64,000 bases of DNA from Streptomyces venezuelae. Lineage in GTDB: Bacteria > Actinomycetota > Actinomycetes > Streptomycetales > Streptomycetaceae. Shown here in pieces: positions 9,408 to 18,400 of the stretch. The notes below the pieces were generated by a model that ran no database searches, was not told where the DNA came from, and was given only the letters and a program-made list of their open reading frames with translations. The position numbers and the translations under genes are program-made. How positions within the stretch are numbered: position 1 is the stretch's first letter; each line of letters begins with the position of its first letter. Where the stretch lies: contig NZ_CP029190.1 in NCBI RefSeq assembly GCF_008642295.1, positions 2,905,001 through 2,969,000 of the forward strand. Direction: 5' to 3'.

Positions 9408-10541
9408 TCAGGTGCGGCCCGCGGATGCCAGTGCGAGGTACGCGGTGGCGAAGTCCGTGACGGCGAGGAGCTCGGCGAGCTGCTCCAGCTCCCCACCATC
9501 CTCGGGTTCGAGCTCGCTGATGGCCGTGTCGTGGCTGAGGGCGAGCTCACGCGCGGCGGGCGCGGCGGTGAGACCGCCGGCCGGGCGGTCCCGGAGCAGG
9601 ACGACCCGGGCGCGCAGGGCCTGCTGCTCCTCGACCCGGTCGCGGAAGAAGTCCTCGGGGTCGGCGCCGGCCGCGAAGGTGCCGGCGAGCAGGACCCCGT
9701 GACGGGGCAGCGCCTCGGGGAGTTCCGCGGCGAGCGCGGGACGGCCGGCCAGTTCGGCGAGGGTGGCGGCGAACCGGCGGCCGGCCGGGGCGGCGCCGAC
9801 GCCCTCGCTCCAGATGAGCGGCAGCGAGTCGGCGAGCTCGGCGGCCAGGGTCTTGGCCGGGTTGCTGTACGTGGCGATGGCCGGGCCGCAGCGTTCGGCG
9901 GTGCGGTCGAGGCGGTCGGCGACGAGTTCGAAGGTGGCGGGGGCGGCGCTGATCAGGCCGACCTTGTCGAGGAGCAGCAGCAACGGGGTCAGCAGGGCCC
10001 AGAGGGCGCCGGGGCCGGCCGCCGCGCTCTCGTCGTACTCCTGGTACGGGGCCTTGGCCATCGGTACGAGGAGGCCGTGCGCGCCCTCGACCGCCTCGGC
10101 CAGGGGGGACCGGGGCGGGGCCACGGCGACCATGGTGCAGCCGCGGCGGTACGCCTGCTCGGTGAGTTGGGCGAGGCCGGGCTCGCTGCCGTCGGTGGTG
10201 GCGACGAGGAGCAGGTCCACCGGGCCGGCCCAGCCGGGCAGGGCCCAGCGGAGGGCGCCGGCGGCGTGGGCGACACCGGTCGGGTGCAGCCGGGTCACCG
10301 GGGCGGAGGCGCCGGCGAGGGCGCCGAGCAGATCGGCGACGCCGGTGGCGGCGGTGCCGGGGCCGGCGATCAGGACGGCGCGGGGGCGGCCGTCGGGGCG
10401 GAGCTCGGCCAGGCCGGCCTCGGCCGCGTGCCGGGCCGCGGTGCGGACCCGGGCCCCGGCCTCGGCGGCACCGCGGAGCAGGCCGCGCCGGTCGGCGCGG
10501 GCGAGGTCGTCCGGTGCGTCGAGCAGGGACTCGTCGAGCAT
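9408..10541 (-). CDS. SIS-domain phosphosugar isomerase-like protein
   Basis: 377 residues. It resembles the bifunctional phosphoglucose/phosphomannose isomerase family: an N-terminal SIS lobe (about 50-200) with the sugar-phosphate loop region VLIAGPGTAATG and the VATTDGSEPG segment, and a C-terminal lobe (about 215-375). The canonical Ser/Thr-rich phosphate loops are altered (GPGTA in place of GGSA), so catalysis is uncertain. From memory, an equivalent gene sits between manA and the phosphomannomutase gene in mycobacteria, which argues for a role in mannose-phosphate handling. It starts 140 nt after the Trm112-like gene stop. The ATG at 10541 has only weak purine-rich sequence upstream. 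Confidence 0.8.
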   Translation of the reverse strand: MLDESLLDAPDDLARADRRGLLRGAAEAGARVRTAARHAAEAGLAELRPDGRPRAVLIAGPGTAATGVADLLGALAGASAPVTRLHPTGVAHAAGALRWALPGWAGPVDLLLVATTDGSEPGLAQLTEQAYRRGCTMVAVAPPRSPLAEAVEGAHGLLVPMAKAPYQEYDESAAAGPGALWALLTPLLLLLDKVGLISAAPATFELVADRLDRTAERCGPAIATYSNPAKTLAAELADSLPLIWSEGVGAAPAGRRFAATLAELAGRPALAAELPEALPRHGVLLAGTFAAGADPEDFFRDRVEEQQALRARVVLLRDRPAGGLTAAPAARELALSHDTAISELEPEDGGELEQLAELLAVTDFATAYLALASAGRT

Positions 10542-10681
10542 GCGGGGCCTCCGGTCGTCTGAAGTGTGAAGGGTTCAGTCGAGGGTCAGGCGGGGGGCTG
10601 CGCGGTGGGGGTGGCGGCGCGCTGGGGGGTGGCCGGCGGAGTGGGGTGCCGGGCCCGGGCCGGGCGCGGGCGCGGCGGCGG

Positions 10682-10864
10682 TCAGGCCGGGCGGCGGGCC
10701 TCGTCCACGAGGAGGACCGGGATTCCGTCCCGGACCGGGTAGGCCAGGCCGCAGTCCTTGCCGGTGCAGATCAGTTCCGGGGTCTCGGCCTTGGTCTCGT
10801 CCTGCAGGGGGGCGTGGCAGGCGGGGCAGGCGAGGATCTCCAGGAGGCCGGCTTCGAGCGGCAT
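10682..10864 (-). CDS. Trm112-family zinc-binding small protein
   Basis: 60 residues. Two Cys pairs are visible, CPACHAPL near residues 13-16 and [12 protein letters not shown] near 33-38, with the family's end motif [12 protein letters not shown]. Trm112-like proteins are small zinc scaffolds that activate methyltransferases in eukaryotes and archaea; the bacterial role is not settled. The ATG at 10864 is preceded by GAAGGGACC; open frame continues upstream but only as GC-rich low-complexity text. It stands between manB and the SIS gene, an arrangement I recall as standard in Streptomyces. Confidence 0.88.
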   Translation of the reverse strand: MPLEAGLLEILACPACHAPLQDETKAETPELICTGKDCGLAYPVRDGIPVLLVDEARRPA

Positions 10865-11393
10865 GGGGGGTCCCTTCGGGGTTGCGTGCGCGTGCGTACG
10901 GGGTTGGGCCAGGTCAGCGTACCGCTGGGGCGGGCGGGACGCGGCCTGGCTGGGCCTTGGCGCGGGCCGGCGGTTGGTTGCGGGGGCGCGGTGGGCCGGG
11001 CCTTGGCCACGCGGGGGCGCGGTGGGCCGGGCTGGGGGGTGGGGTGGGGGGCCGCTGCGCGGGGCATTTCCCCACCCCGCCCCTTCTCCCCCAGCTACCG
11101 CTGGGAGGTACCCCCAGAAACCGGGGCTCCGCCCCGGACCCCGTCCGGTGCCAGGCTCCGCCCGGCACCCCGTCTCGGGGCTGCGCCCCGGACCGTACGG
11201 ACGACGGGGCTTGGCCCGGCGCCCCGTTTCGGGGCTGCGGCCCGCACCCCGTTTCCGGGCTCCGCCCGGCACCCCGTCCCGGGGCTGCGGGCCGCACCTC
11301 GGTCCCGGGCTGCGCCGGGACCCCGTCTTGGGGCTGCGCCCCGGACCGTACGACGGGGCCGGGCCCCGTTACAGAGGCCCGGCCCGGCGAGGG
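10865..11393. repeat. GC-rich intergenic repeat region between Trm112-like gene and manB
   Basis: This 529-nt spacer has no convincing gene, although frames stay open on both strands because of base composition. A 22-nt sequence beginning GCGGGGGCGCGG is repeated exactly at 10980-11001 and 11011-11032. From about 11106 to 11375 there is a run of about eight imperfect units of the form CGGGGCT(C/G)CGCCCCG separated by GACCCCGT-like linkers; each unit can fold into a short GC hairpin. Such units are common in Streptomyces spacers. The segment next to manB may act as its transcription terminator. Confidence 0.7.
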
Positions 11394-12758
11394 TTACGCG
11401 CGGATGAGGGACAGGGCCTCGTCGCGGATTCGGGTCAGGGTTTCCGCATCGCGGGCCTCGACGTTCAGGCGGAGGAGGGGTTCGGTGTTCGATGCGCGGA
11501 CGTTGAACCACCAGTCCGCCGCCGTCACCGTGAGGCCGTCCAGCTCGTCCAGGGTCACGTCCTCGCGGGAGCCGTAGGCGTCCCGGACCGCGGCCAGGCG
11601 GGCCGCCTGGTCGGCGACCGTGGAGTTGATCTCGCCGGAGCCCGCGTAGCGGTCGTAGGAGGAGACCAGCTCGGAGAGCGGGACGGACGCGGTGCCCAGG
11701 GCCGCCAGGACGTGGAGGGCGGCCAGCATGCCGGTGTCCGCGTTCCAGAAGTCCTTGAAGTAGTAGTGCGCCGAGTGCTCGCCGCCGAAGATCGCGCCGG
11801 TCTTCGCCATCTCCTCCTTGATGAAGGAGTGGCCGACCCGGGTGCGGACCGGGGTGCCGCCGTGCTCGCGGACCACCTCGGGGACGGACCAGGAGGTGAT
11901 CAGGTTGTGGATGACGGTGCCGGTGCCGCCGTTGCGCTCCAGTTCACGCGCCGCCACCAGGGCGGTGATGGCGGACGGGGAGACGCCTTCGCCCCGCTCG
12001 TCGACGATGAAGCAGCGGTCGGCGTCGCCGTCGAAGGCGATGCCGAGGTCGGCGCCCTCGGCCAGGACCCGGGCCTGCAGGTCCACGATGTTCTTCGGGT
12101 CCAGCGGGTTGGCCTCGTGGTTGGGGAAGGTCCCGTCCAGTTCGAAGTACATGGGGGTGACCGTGAGGGGCAGGCCGTCGAAGACCGTGGGGACCGTGTG
12201 GCCGCCCATGCCGTTGCCCGCGTCCACGACCACCTTCAGCGGGCGGATCGCGCTCAGGTCGACCAGGCCGCGCAGGTGGGCCGCGTAGTCGACGAGGGTG
12301 TCCCGCTCGGTGACGGTGCCGGGGGTGGCGGCGGCGGCCGGGGCGCCGGACTCGGACCACTTCTCGACCAGGGCGCGGATCTCGGCGAGGCCGGTGTCCT
12401 GCCCGACCGGGGCGGCGCCGGCCCGGCACAGCTTGATGCCGTTGTACTGGGCCGGGTTGTGCGAGGCCGTGAACATGGCGCCGGGCAGGTCCAGCGAGCC
12501 GGAGGCGAAGTACAGCTGGTCCGTGGAGCACAGCCCGATGAGGGTGACGTCCACGCCGCGGGCGGCGGCGCCGCGCGCGAAGGCCGCGGACAGGCCGGGC
12601 GAGGAGGGCCGCATGTCGTGGCCGATGACGATCGCGGTGGCGTCGGTCACCTCGACGAACGCCGCACCGAACAGCTCCGCCAAGGATTCGTCCCACTGGT
12701 CCGGGACGACTCCACGTACGTCGTACGCCTTGACGATGTTCGAAAGATCAGCAGCCAC
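11394..12758 (-). CDS. manB: phosphomannomutase/phosphoglucomutase
   Basis: 454 residues, full length for the alpha-D-phosphohexomutase family. It converts mannose-6-phosphate to mannose-1-phosphate, the substrate for GDP-mannose synthesis. Visible motifs: the phosphoserine loop TASHNPAQYNG with Ser99, the Mg2+ loop DGDADR around residue 245, the sugar-binding GGEHSAHYYF, and a C-terminal phosphate-binding RASNTEPLLRLN. The ATG at 12758 begins MAADLSNIV; GGAGGGC lies upstream. It is the first gene of the minus-strand mannose block and is separated from the DUF3499 gene by only about 75 nt. Confidence 0.95.
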   Translation of the reverse strand: MAADLSNIVKAYDVRGVVPDQWDESLAELFGAAFVEVTDATAIVIGHDMRPSSPGLSAAFARGAAARGVDVTLIGLCSTDQLYFASGSLDLPGAMFTASHNPAQYNGIKLCRAGAAPVGQDTGLAEIRALVEKWSESGAPAAAATPGTVTERDTLVDYAAHLRGLVDLSAIRPLKVVVDAGNGMGGHTVPTVFDGLPLTVTPMYFELDGTFPNHEANPLDPKNIVDLQARVLAEGADLGIAFDGDADRCFIVDERGEGVSPSAITALVAARELERNGGTGTVIHNLITSWSVPEVVREHGGTPVRTRVGHSFIKEEMAKTGAIFGGEHSAHYYFKDFWNADTGMLAALHVLAALGTASVPLSELVSSYDRYAGSGEINSTVADQAARLAAVRDAYGSREDVTLDELDGLTVTAADWWFNVRASNTEPLLRLNVEARDAETLTRIRDEALSLIRA

Positions 12759-12834
12759 TGCCTGCCCTCCTGAGTCCTGTGCGGTCGGAACAACCTACCT
12801 TGCGCAGGGGTATGGCTTCAGCGGCGCGAAAGCG

Positions 12835-13212
12835 TCAGGAATCCGGCGAGCGCAGTACGCGGAGGTGGCCGCGGCGTGTCTCGTTTCCGCCGCCGGGTCC
12901 GCCCTTACCGCCACCGCCCGCCTCGGCCGCGCGGTCCTGAGGGCGAGCGGCCTCGCGTACGGCGTTGGCCAGGGCTTCGAGATCGTCCCCGCTGGGCCGG
13001 GACGGCGCGGAACCATCGGACAGACGTACGACTTCCCAGCCGCGGGGGGCCGTCAGACGCTCCGAGTGCTCGGCGCACAGGTCGTAGCAGTGGGGTTCGG
13101 CGTAGGTGGCGAGCGGGCCGAGAACTGCGGTCGAGTCGGCATAGACGTACGTCAGTGTTGCGACGGCAGGGCGCCCGCACGCGGTGCGCGAACAGCGACG
13201 TACAAGGCTCAC
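12835..13212 (-). CDS. DUF3499 family protein
   Basis: 125 residues from the GTG at 13212. The conserved core VRRCSRTACGRPAVATLTYV and the CYDLCAEHSERLTAPRGWEV block identify DUF3499, an actinobacterial protein of unknown function with three to four conserved cysteines that look like a zinc ribbon. No ribosome site precedes the GTG, so the start is uncertain. Homologues I recall begin some 15 residues earlier (at the SRRG stretch), but here no ATG, GTG or TTG exists in frame there, so either the GTG is used or a rarer start is. It is divergent from the metallopeptidase gene across about 207 nt. Confidence 0.8.
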   Translation of the reverse strand: MSLVRRCSRTACGRPAVATLTYVYADSTAVLGPLATYAEPHCYDLCAEHSERLTAPRGWEVVRLSDGSAPSRPSGDDLEALANAVREAARPQDRAAEAGGGGKGGPGGGNETRRGHLRVLRSPDS

Positions 13213-13419
13213 GACGTTGGACGGTACCGCACTCTTGACCGGGCCGCGACGACTCTCGGTCGGCTCACTCCCCCGTGTCGTGGCGTGATCCCGGCCATAG
13301 TCGGCCGCCAACACGCCAATCGGCGTGGGACAGCCGGTCGATTCCCCGGTCCGAACGTTCATCTCGCGACATCCCGCCAGGGCGCCTGCGCGGGCACCGC
13401 CGAGGGCTACCCTGCCTGG

Positions 13420-13893
13420 GTGATGGACAGTCCTCTGCCGCCGCCCGGCCCCTCCGCCTCCGTGCCCCACGAGCCCCGGCCGCGCCGCCGCGACCGGCAC
13501 GGACGGGGCATGCGCGGCCCGGTGGCCCCACCGCAGGTCCCGCTGTCCGCGAGCCGCGCCGAGCTGTTCGGGGATCTTGTGCAGGACTCGATCGAACGGC
13601 TGGAGCGGCGCTGGCCGCAGCTGTCCGAGGTGGAGTTCGTGGTCGCGGAGGTGCCGGGGGCGCCGGGCGGCGCCGACACCGGTTGGAACGACGAGGCCGT
13701 GCCGCTGGGCGGGCTGGTGGAGCCCCGGGAGGGCCGGCCGGCCCGGATCCTGGTGTACCGGCGGCCGGTGGAGATCCGTACCAAGAGCCGTGACGAGCGG
13801 GCGCTGCTGGTGCACGAGATCGTGGTCGAGCAGGTGGCGGAGTTGCTCGGGCTGTCACCCGAGACCGTCGATCCCCGGTACGGGCAGGACTGA
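13420..13893 (+). CDS. zincin-like metallopeptidase (DUF1025 family)
   Basis: 157 residues. A charged Pro/Arg-rich N-terminus (about 1-45) precedes the domain, which ends with the zinc-binding helix HEIVVEQVAELLGLSPE; the spacing His-Glu-x2-Val-x2-Val-Ala is that of the bacterial minimal metallopeptidases. Substrate unknown. GTG at 13420 is favoured over the ATG at 13423 because TACCCT (13408-13413) lies exactly 6 nt upstream, the arrangement expected for a leaderless message, and no Shine-Dalgarno sequence is present. From memory the pair DUF3499/metallopeptidase is conserved in mycobacteria beside whiB2. Confidence 0.85.
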   Translation: MMDSPLPPPGPSASVPHEPRPRRRDRHGRGMRGPVAPPQVPLSASRAELFGDLVQDSIERLERRWPQLSEVEFVVAEVPGAPGGADTGWNDEAVPLGGLVEPREGRPARILVYRRPVEIRTKSRDERALLVHEIVVEQVAELLGLSPETVDPRYGQD

Positions 13894-13936
13894 TTCCGCC
13901 TCCGTCCCATCAGTTCGATCGGTTCGGTCAGTTCTC

Positions 13937-15412
13937 TCAGTTCGAGAGGATTCTCAGGTCTTGGACTGCCTTGGGGACGGAGACCGTGCTGTGGTCGTCG
14001 GTCAGGGGCTGCACCGTGAAGAACGGGATGCCGTCGTGCGGCAGTGACAGGGTGCGCGCCGCGTGCACCGGGCCGCCCGAGACCGTCTCCACGGTCAGCG
14101 CGTACGCGCCCTTGCCGCCCCCGTCCGGCACCGGCGGCGGGGCCACCGCCAGGGTGGTGCCCGCCTTCACCTTGTACTCCTGGCTTGCGGGCCGGCCGCC
14201 CTCGGTACCCGGTGAGGCGGTGACCTTGACCGTGGCGTCGGCTCCCACGGCGGTCAGGGAGAGGGTGGTGGCGCCCTGGTCGGTCCGGTTGTCCGCGTTG
14301 GTCGCCCGCGCGCCCACCGGGCCGGCCGCCGGGATGAAGCCCAGCTCCTGCTTGGCCCCGGAACCGCGGACCACCCGCAGCGCCGCCACCACGGGCGCGG
14401 CCTTCTTCGGGTCGGCCGGGGTCAGCACCAGGGAGCCCGGCTCGCCGCGGGTCAGGTCCTTCAGGTCCAGGGTGGCGGTCATCCGGGACTTCACGTGCAG
14501 CTGCTCGTTCCCGGCCGGGGTGAACGACCCGCCGGGCCCGGCGAGCTGGAGCCGGAGGTCGGCGTCCTCCTCACCGGGGGCGAAGGCGACCAGCCGGACC
14601 GAGGTGGCATCGGCGGGGATGCCGGGCAGCACCAGGGAGCCGGCCGGGGCGGTGGAGGCGGGCAGCCAGTCCGAGCCGACCCCGTCCTCCAGCACCTGGA
14701 CGGAGGCGCCGACCCGGCCCGAACGGGTCGTCACATGGGCGGTCACATCGGCCTGCTGCTGCGAGCTCAGCGTGTTCAGCAGCACCGGCACCGAGGACTT
14801 GGGGCCGATCTTGATGTTCTCTCCGGTGCCCGGGTCCGAGGCCGACCGGCCCTCCGGTCCGAAGAGTTCGATGTCCACCACGGCCGGGGTGTCGTCCGCG
14901 TTGGTGAGGTGGACGTAGTCCTGGCGGCCCTTGGCGGTGCTCGCCCCGGGGAACCAGAACTCGGTGCCGGGCGCGGTACAGGCCACCCCGAGCAGGCCTC
15001 GGGCCTGGCCCACCGCCACCTTGGTGGTCTGCTGGGCGGTCCAGCCGGGGGCGAGGGCACCGTCGGCGGTGCCGGTCAGTGCCGGGCCCTCGGCGCCGGA
15101 GGCGGTGGCTCCGGCCGGTTTGCCCGGCTCCTTCAGCTCCAGCAGCTGCTTCTGCTCCTTGGTGGCCCCGGTCAGGCGGGCGCTGCCGCCCTGGCCGGCC
15201 CCACCCGGGGTGATCGAGGTGTAGACGGTCTCGGCGATGTCCGAGGCGGACGGCGTCGGGCAGACCAGTACGGACCGTTCCACCGGCTGCCGGGCCGCGG
15301 CCGGGGCCGGGCCGCCGGAGGCCGGGGCGGCGGGCGCGGTGAGGGCGGCGGCGCCGGTGACGGCGGCGAGCGCGGCGGCCACGGCCGCGAGGGAAAGGGG
15401 TGCGCGCTTCAC
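13937..15412 (-). CDS. secreted or membrane-tethered DUF5719-type protein
   Basis: 491 residues. It begins with a basic, then very hydrophobic Ala/Leu stretch (residues 1-30), a signal peptide or N-terminal anchor; the remainder is beta-rich and extracytoplasmic in character, with an early conserved VLVCPTP segment. The call to DUF5719 is from memory of this gene's neighbourhood and is not certain. The GTG start at 15412 overlaps the glycosyltransferase stop (GTGA), so translation is coupled; the two products probably work together at the membrane. The open frame extends far upstream in the wrong frame of the glycosyltransferase and should be ignored. It is convergent with the metallopeptidase gene. 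Confidence 0.78.
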   Translation of the reverse strand: MKRAPLSLAAVAAALAAVTGAAALTAPAAPASGGPAPAAARQPVERSVLVCPTPSASDIAETVYTSITPGGAGQGGSARLTGATKEQKQLLELKEPGKPAGATASGAEGPALTGTADGALAPGWTAQQTTKVAVGQARGLLGVACTAPGTEFWFPGASTAKGRQDYVHLTNADDTPAVVDIELFGPEGRSASDPGTGENIKIGPKSSVPVLLNTLSSQQQADVTAHVTTRSGRVGASVQVLEDGVGSDWLPASTAPAGSLVLPGIPADATSVRLVAFAPGEEDADLRLQLAGPGGSFTPAGNEQLHVKSRMTATLDLKDLTRGEPGSLVLTPADPKKAAPVVAALRVVRGSGAKQELGFIPAAGPVGARATNADNRTDQGATTLSLTAVGADATVKVTASPGTEGGRPASQEYKVKAGTTLAVAPPPVPDGGGKGAYALTVETVSGGPVHAARTLSLPHDGIPFFTVQPLTDDHSTVSVPKAVQDLRILSN

Positions 15413-18400
15413 TGCTGGGGGCTCCCGTCGGGGCGAGGCTGCTGGTAGCCGACCGGCTGTCCGTACGCGTCGTACTGCTGTTGTTGCTGCTGTTGCTGGT
15501 AGTGGGGGTCGTAGGGCTGGTCGTACTGCTGCGGGTACTGCTCGTACGAGGGCTGCTGCGGGTACTGGGCGTACCCGTAGCCCTGGTTCTGGTGCTGGTT
15601 CTGGTCCTGGTACTCGTAGCCGTGGTCGTCGGCCGGGTAGGCCACCTGGGCGGGGATCTCCGCGTACGGGTCGGCCTGGACCGGGGCCGCGGCCTCCGGC
15701 TCGGGTTCCGGTTCCGCGCCGGCCCGGAGGCGGCGGGCCCGGCGGCCTTCGCCGGCCTCGCCGGGGCCGCTCCGGCCGGGTCCGGCGGTCTCCTCCTCGG
15801 GGAGGTCGTCGTCGAGTTCGCGGCGCCGTCCGGGCAGGGCCATCACCAGCAGCAGGACGGCGAGCAGGGCCTGGGCCCACTGCCAGCCGGTACGGGCGGC
15901 GGAGTCGGCGTACACCAGGTCCAGGCGGCCCCCGGCGGCGGGCAGTTCGAAGCCCTGGGCCCAGCCGTCGAGGGTCTTCGCCTTGAGCGGCTTGCCGTCG
16001 AGGCGGGCCTGCCAGCCGGGGGCGGCCCGGTCGGCGATCCGCAGCGTCCGGCCGGCCTCGCCGGCCGGGATCGTGGTGTGGGCCTCGACGCGGCCGGAGG
16101 CGACGGGGACGGGGGCCTCGCCGGGCTTGCCGGGGAGGATCACAGCCCGGGCGACCTGCCGGTCCACCCGCCAGAGCGCGCTGCCGTCGAGCTGGCTGAG
16201 CCGGGTCAGGCCGGGGGTGGCGTCGAGGACCTGCCGCATCTGCTGCGGGGCGCCGTCGCGGACCAGGACGTAGCGGATGGCGAAGCCGCCGAGCTGGTCG
16301 GTCTGGTCGGCGCCGGAGCCGGCGACCAGGCTGGAGACCACCTTGTCGAGGCGGCTGTCGCTGCCGGCCGCGGCGGCGAGTTCGGCATCGCCGAGGCGGG
16401 CACCGGAGCCGCGGACCAGGGTGTAGGAGACGGTGGCGGGCGAGCTGCCGCCGAGGACCAGGGTGCGGGCCTGGTCGCGGGTGCCGCTCTCCTCGGCGAC
16501 GAAGGCGGGCACCTGGACCGGGTCGCGCCGTTCCAGCGGGCCGTCGGCGCCGCCGAGCATCCAGCCGGCCGCGCCGAGCAGCGGGCCGGCGGCGGCGGCC
16601 AGGGCGATCAGGGCGGCGAGCGGCTGGCGCCAGCCGAAGCCGTGGGCGGCGAGCCGGTTCTTGGCGCCGTCCGCGCCGACCGCGGCGGCGGCGAGCAGGG
16701 CGAGGCCGTAGACGAGGGTGGCAGGGCCGGCCCAGCCGGTGCGGTTGGTGAGGACGGCGAGGACCAGTCCGGCGAGGGCGGTGGCCCAGGCGGCGCGGAC
16801 GGCGAAGCTGCGTTCCGTACGGAGCAGGGCGGCCAGGGCGGCGAGCACGATGCCGAGGAGCAGCAGTCCGCCGGCGGTCTTGGGGCCGCCGGGGCTGATG
16901 CCGAGCAGGTCGAGGGCGGTGGCGGCGCCGCTGCCGTACGGGAGTCCGGCTTCGCGGAGGAACCGGGCGGGGTGCGTGAGCAGGGTCAGCGACCAGGGCG
17001 CGAGGACCACCAGGGGGGTGGCGAGGGTGGCCGCGTACCGGAGGGCGTACGTCTTCCAGGCGGCCCGGCGCAGCAGCAGGGCGGCGGCGCCGAGAACGGC
17101 GGCGAGCAGCCAGGCGGCCGGGGTGAAGGCGGTGGCCAGGGTGAGGAGGAGGGTGTACGTCCAGACGGCCTGCCGGCTGCCGCGGTCCCCGTCGGTGTCG
17201 CGGCCGGCGCCCAGGCCGTACGCGGCGACGCCGGCCCGGGCGAGCAGGGGCAGCAGGATCGCGAGGACGGCGGTGCCGAGCCGGCCGCCGGCCAGGGCGC
17301 CGGTGACGGCGGGCAGGAAGGCGTAGGCGATGGCGGCCCAGGCGCGCAGCAGCCGGGATTCGACCAGGGGCCGGGAGGCGAAGTAGGCGGTGAGTCCGGC
17401 GAGCGGGACGGAGCAGACCAGGAGCAGGGTGAGGGCGGCCTGGGTGGAGCCGAACAGCAGGGCGGAGAGGGCGCCGAGGACGGCGAGGTAGGGGGGTGCG
17501 CCGGTGGTGGAGCCGGTGCCGACGGGGTGCCAGCCGTCGGCGTAGGTGTGCCAGAGGGCGCCGGCTCCGTCGGGGGCGGGGAGCAGGGCGCCGCCCATCA
17601 GGGTGCCGCCGGTGAGCAGGCCGCGGCAGGCGGCCAGGGAGACGAGCAGGAGCAGGGCGAACAGGACGGGGGCGGGGTTGCGGGCGATCCGCTTGAGCCG
17701 GGCGAACTGTTCGATGTGGAGGTAGTCGGCGTCGTCGCCGCCGGGACCGGATTCGACGGCCCCGCCGTGCCGGCCGGCGTTGCCGGTGTCGGTGTCGCGG
17801 TCGGCGCCGATGTATCCGGCGAGTTGTTCGAGGTTGGCGCGGAGGGTGGCGCCGGGCGGCGGGAAGAGCGGGCGGAGCTCCTTGGCGTTGACCGTGGAGC
17901 GGCCCCGGCGCTTGCGGGCGCCGAGGATCCGGCCGGGGCGGAGCAGGGTGCGCAGGAGTCCGGTGAACTCGTCGACGGCCTGGCCGGGGGCCTTGCCGAC
18001 GAGGTAGCCGAGGGTGCGGAGCAGGGTGCCGAGGACCAGCCGGACCAGCACCCAGGGGAGGACGGCCGCCGGGCTGTTGACGAGGATGGTGTAGGCGGCG
18101 CCGGCCTTGTCGACGCGGTGCGGGCTGGCGGAGGTGCGGCCGGCGCAGTCGACGGTGCGGCGTTCGCGGGCGGATGCCTCGGCGTGCCGGAGCACGGCGT
18201 CGGGGGCGACGAGGACGGGGTGGCCGGCCCGCTGGGCGCGCCAGCACAGGTCGACGTCGTCGCGCATCAGGGGCAGGCGGCGGTCGAAGCCGCCGAGGGC
18301 CTCGTAGACCTCGCGGCGGATGAGCATGCCGGCGGTGGAGACGGCGAGGACGGGGCGGACCTGGTCGTGCTGGCCCTGGTCCTGTTCGCGGCGGTCCAGG

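Noticed and set aside
11106..11375. CRISPR array
   Set aside because: Units are self-complementary and variable, spacers are not of uniform length, and no cas genes are present.
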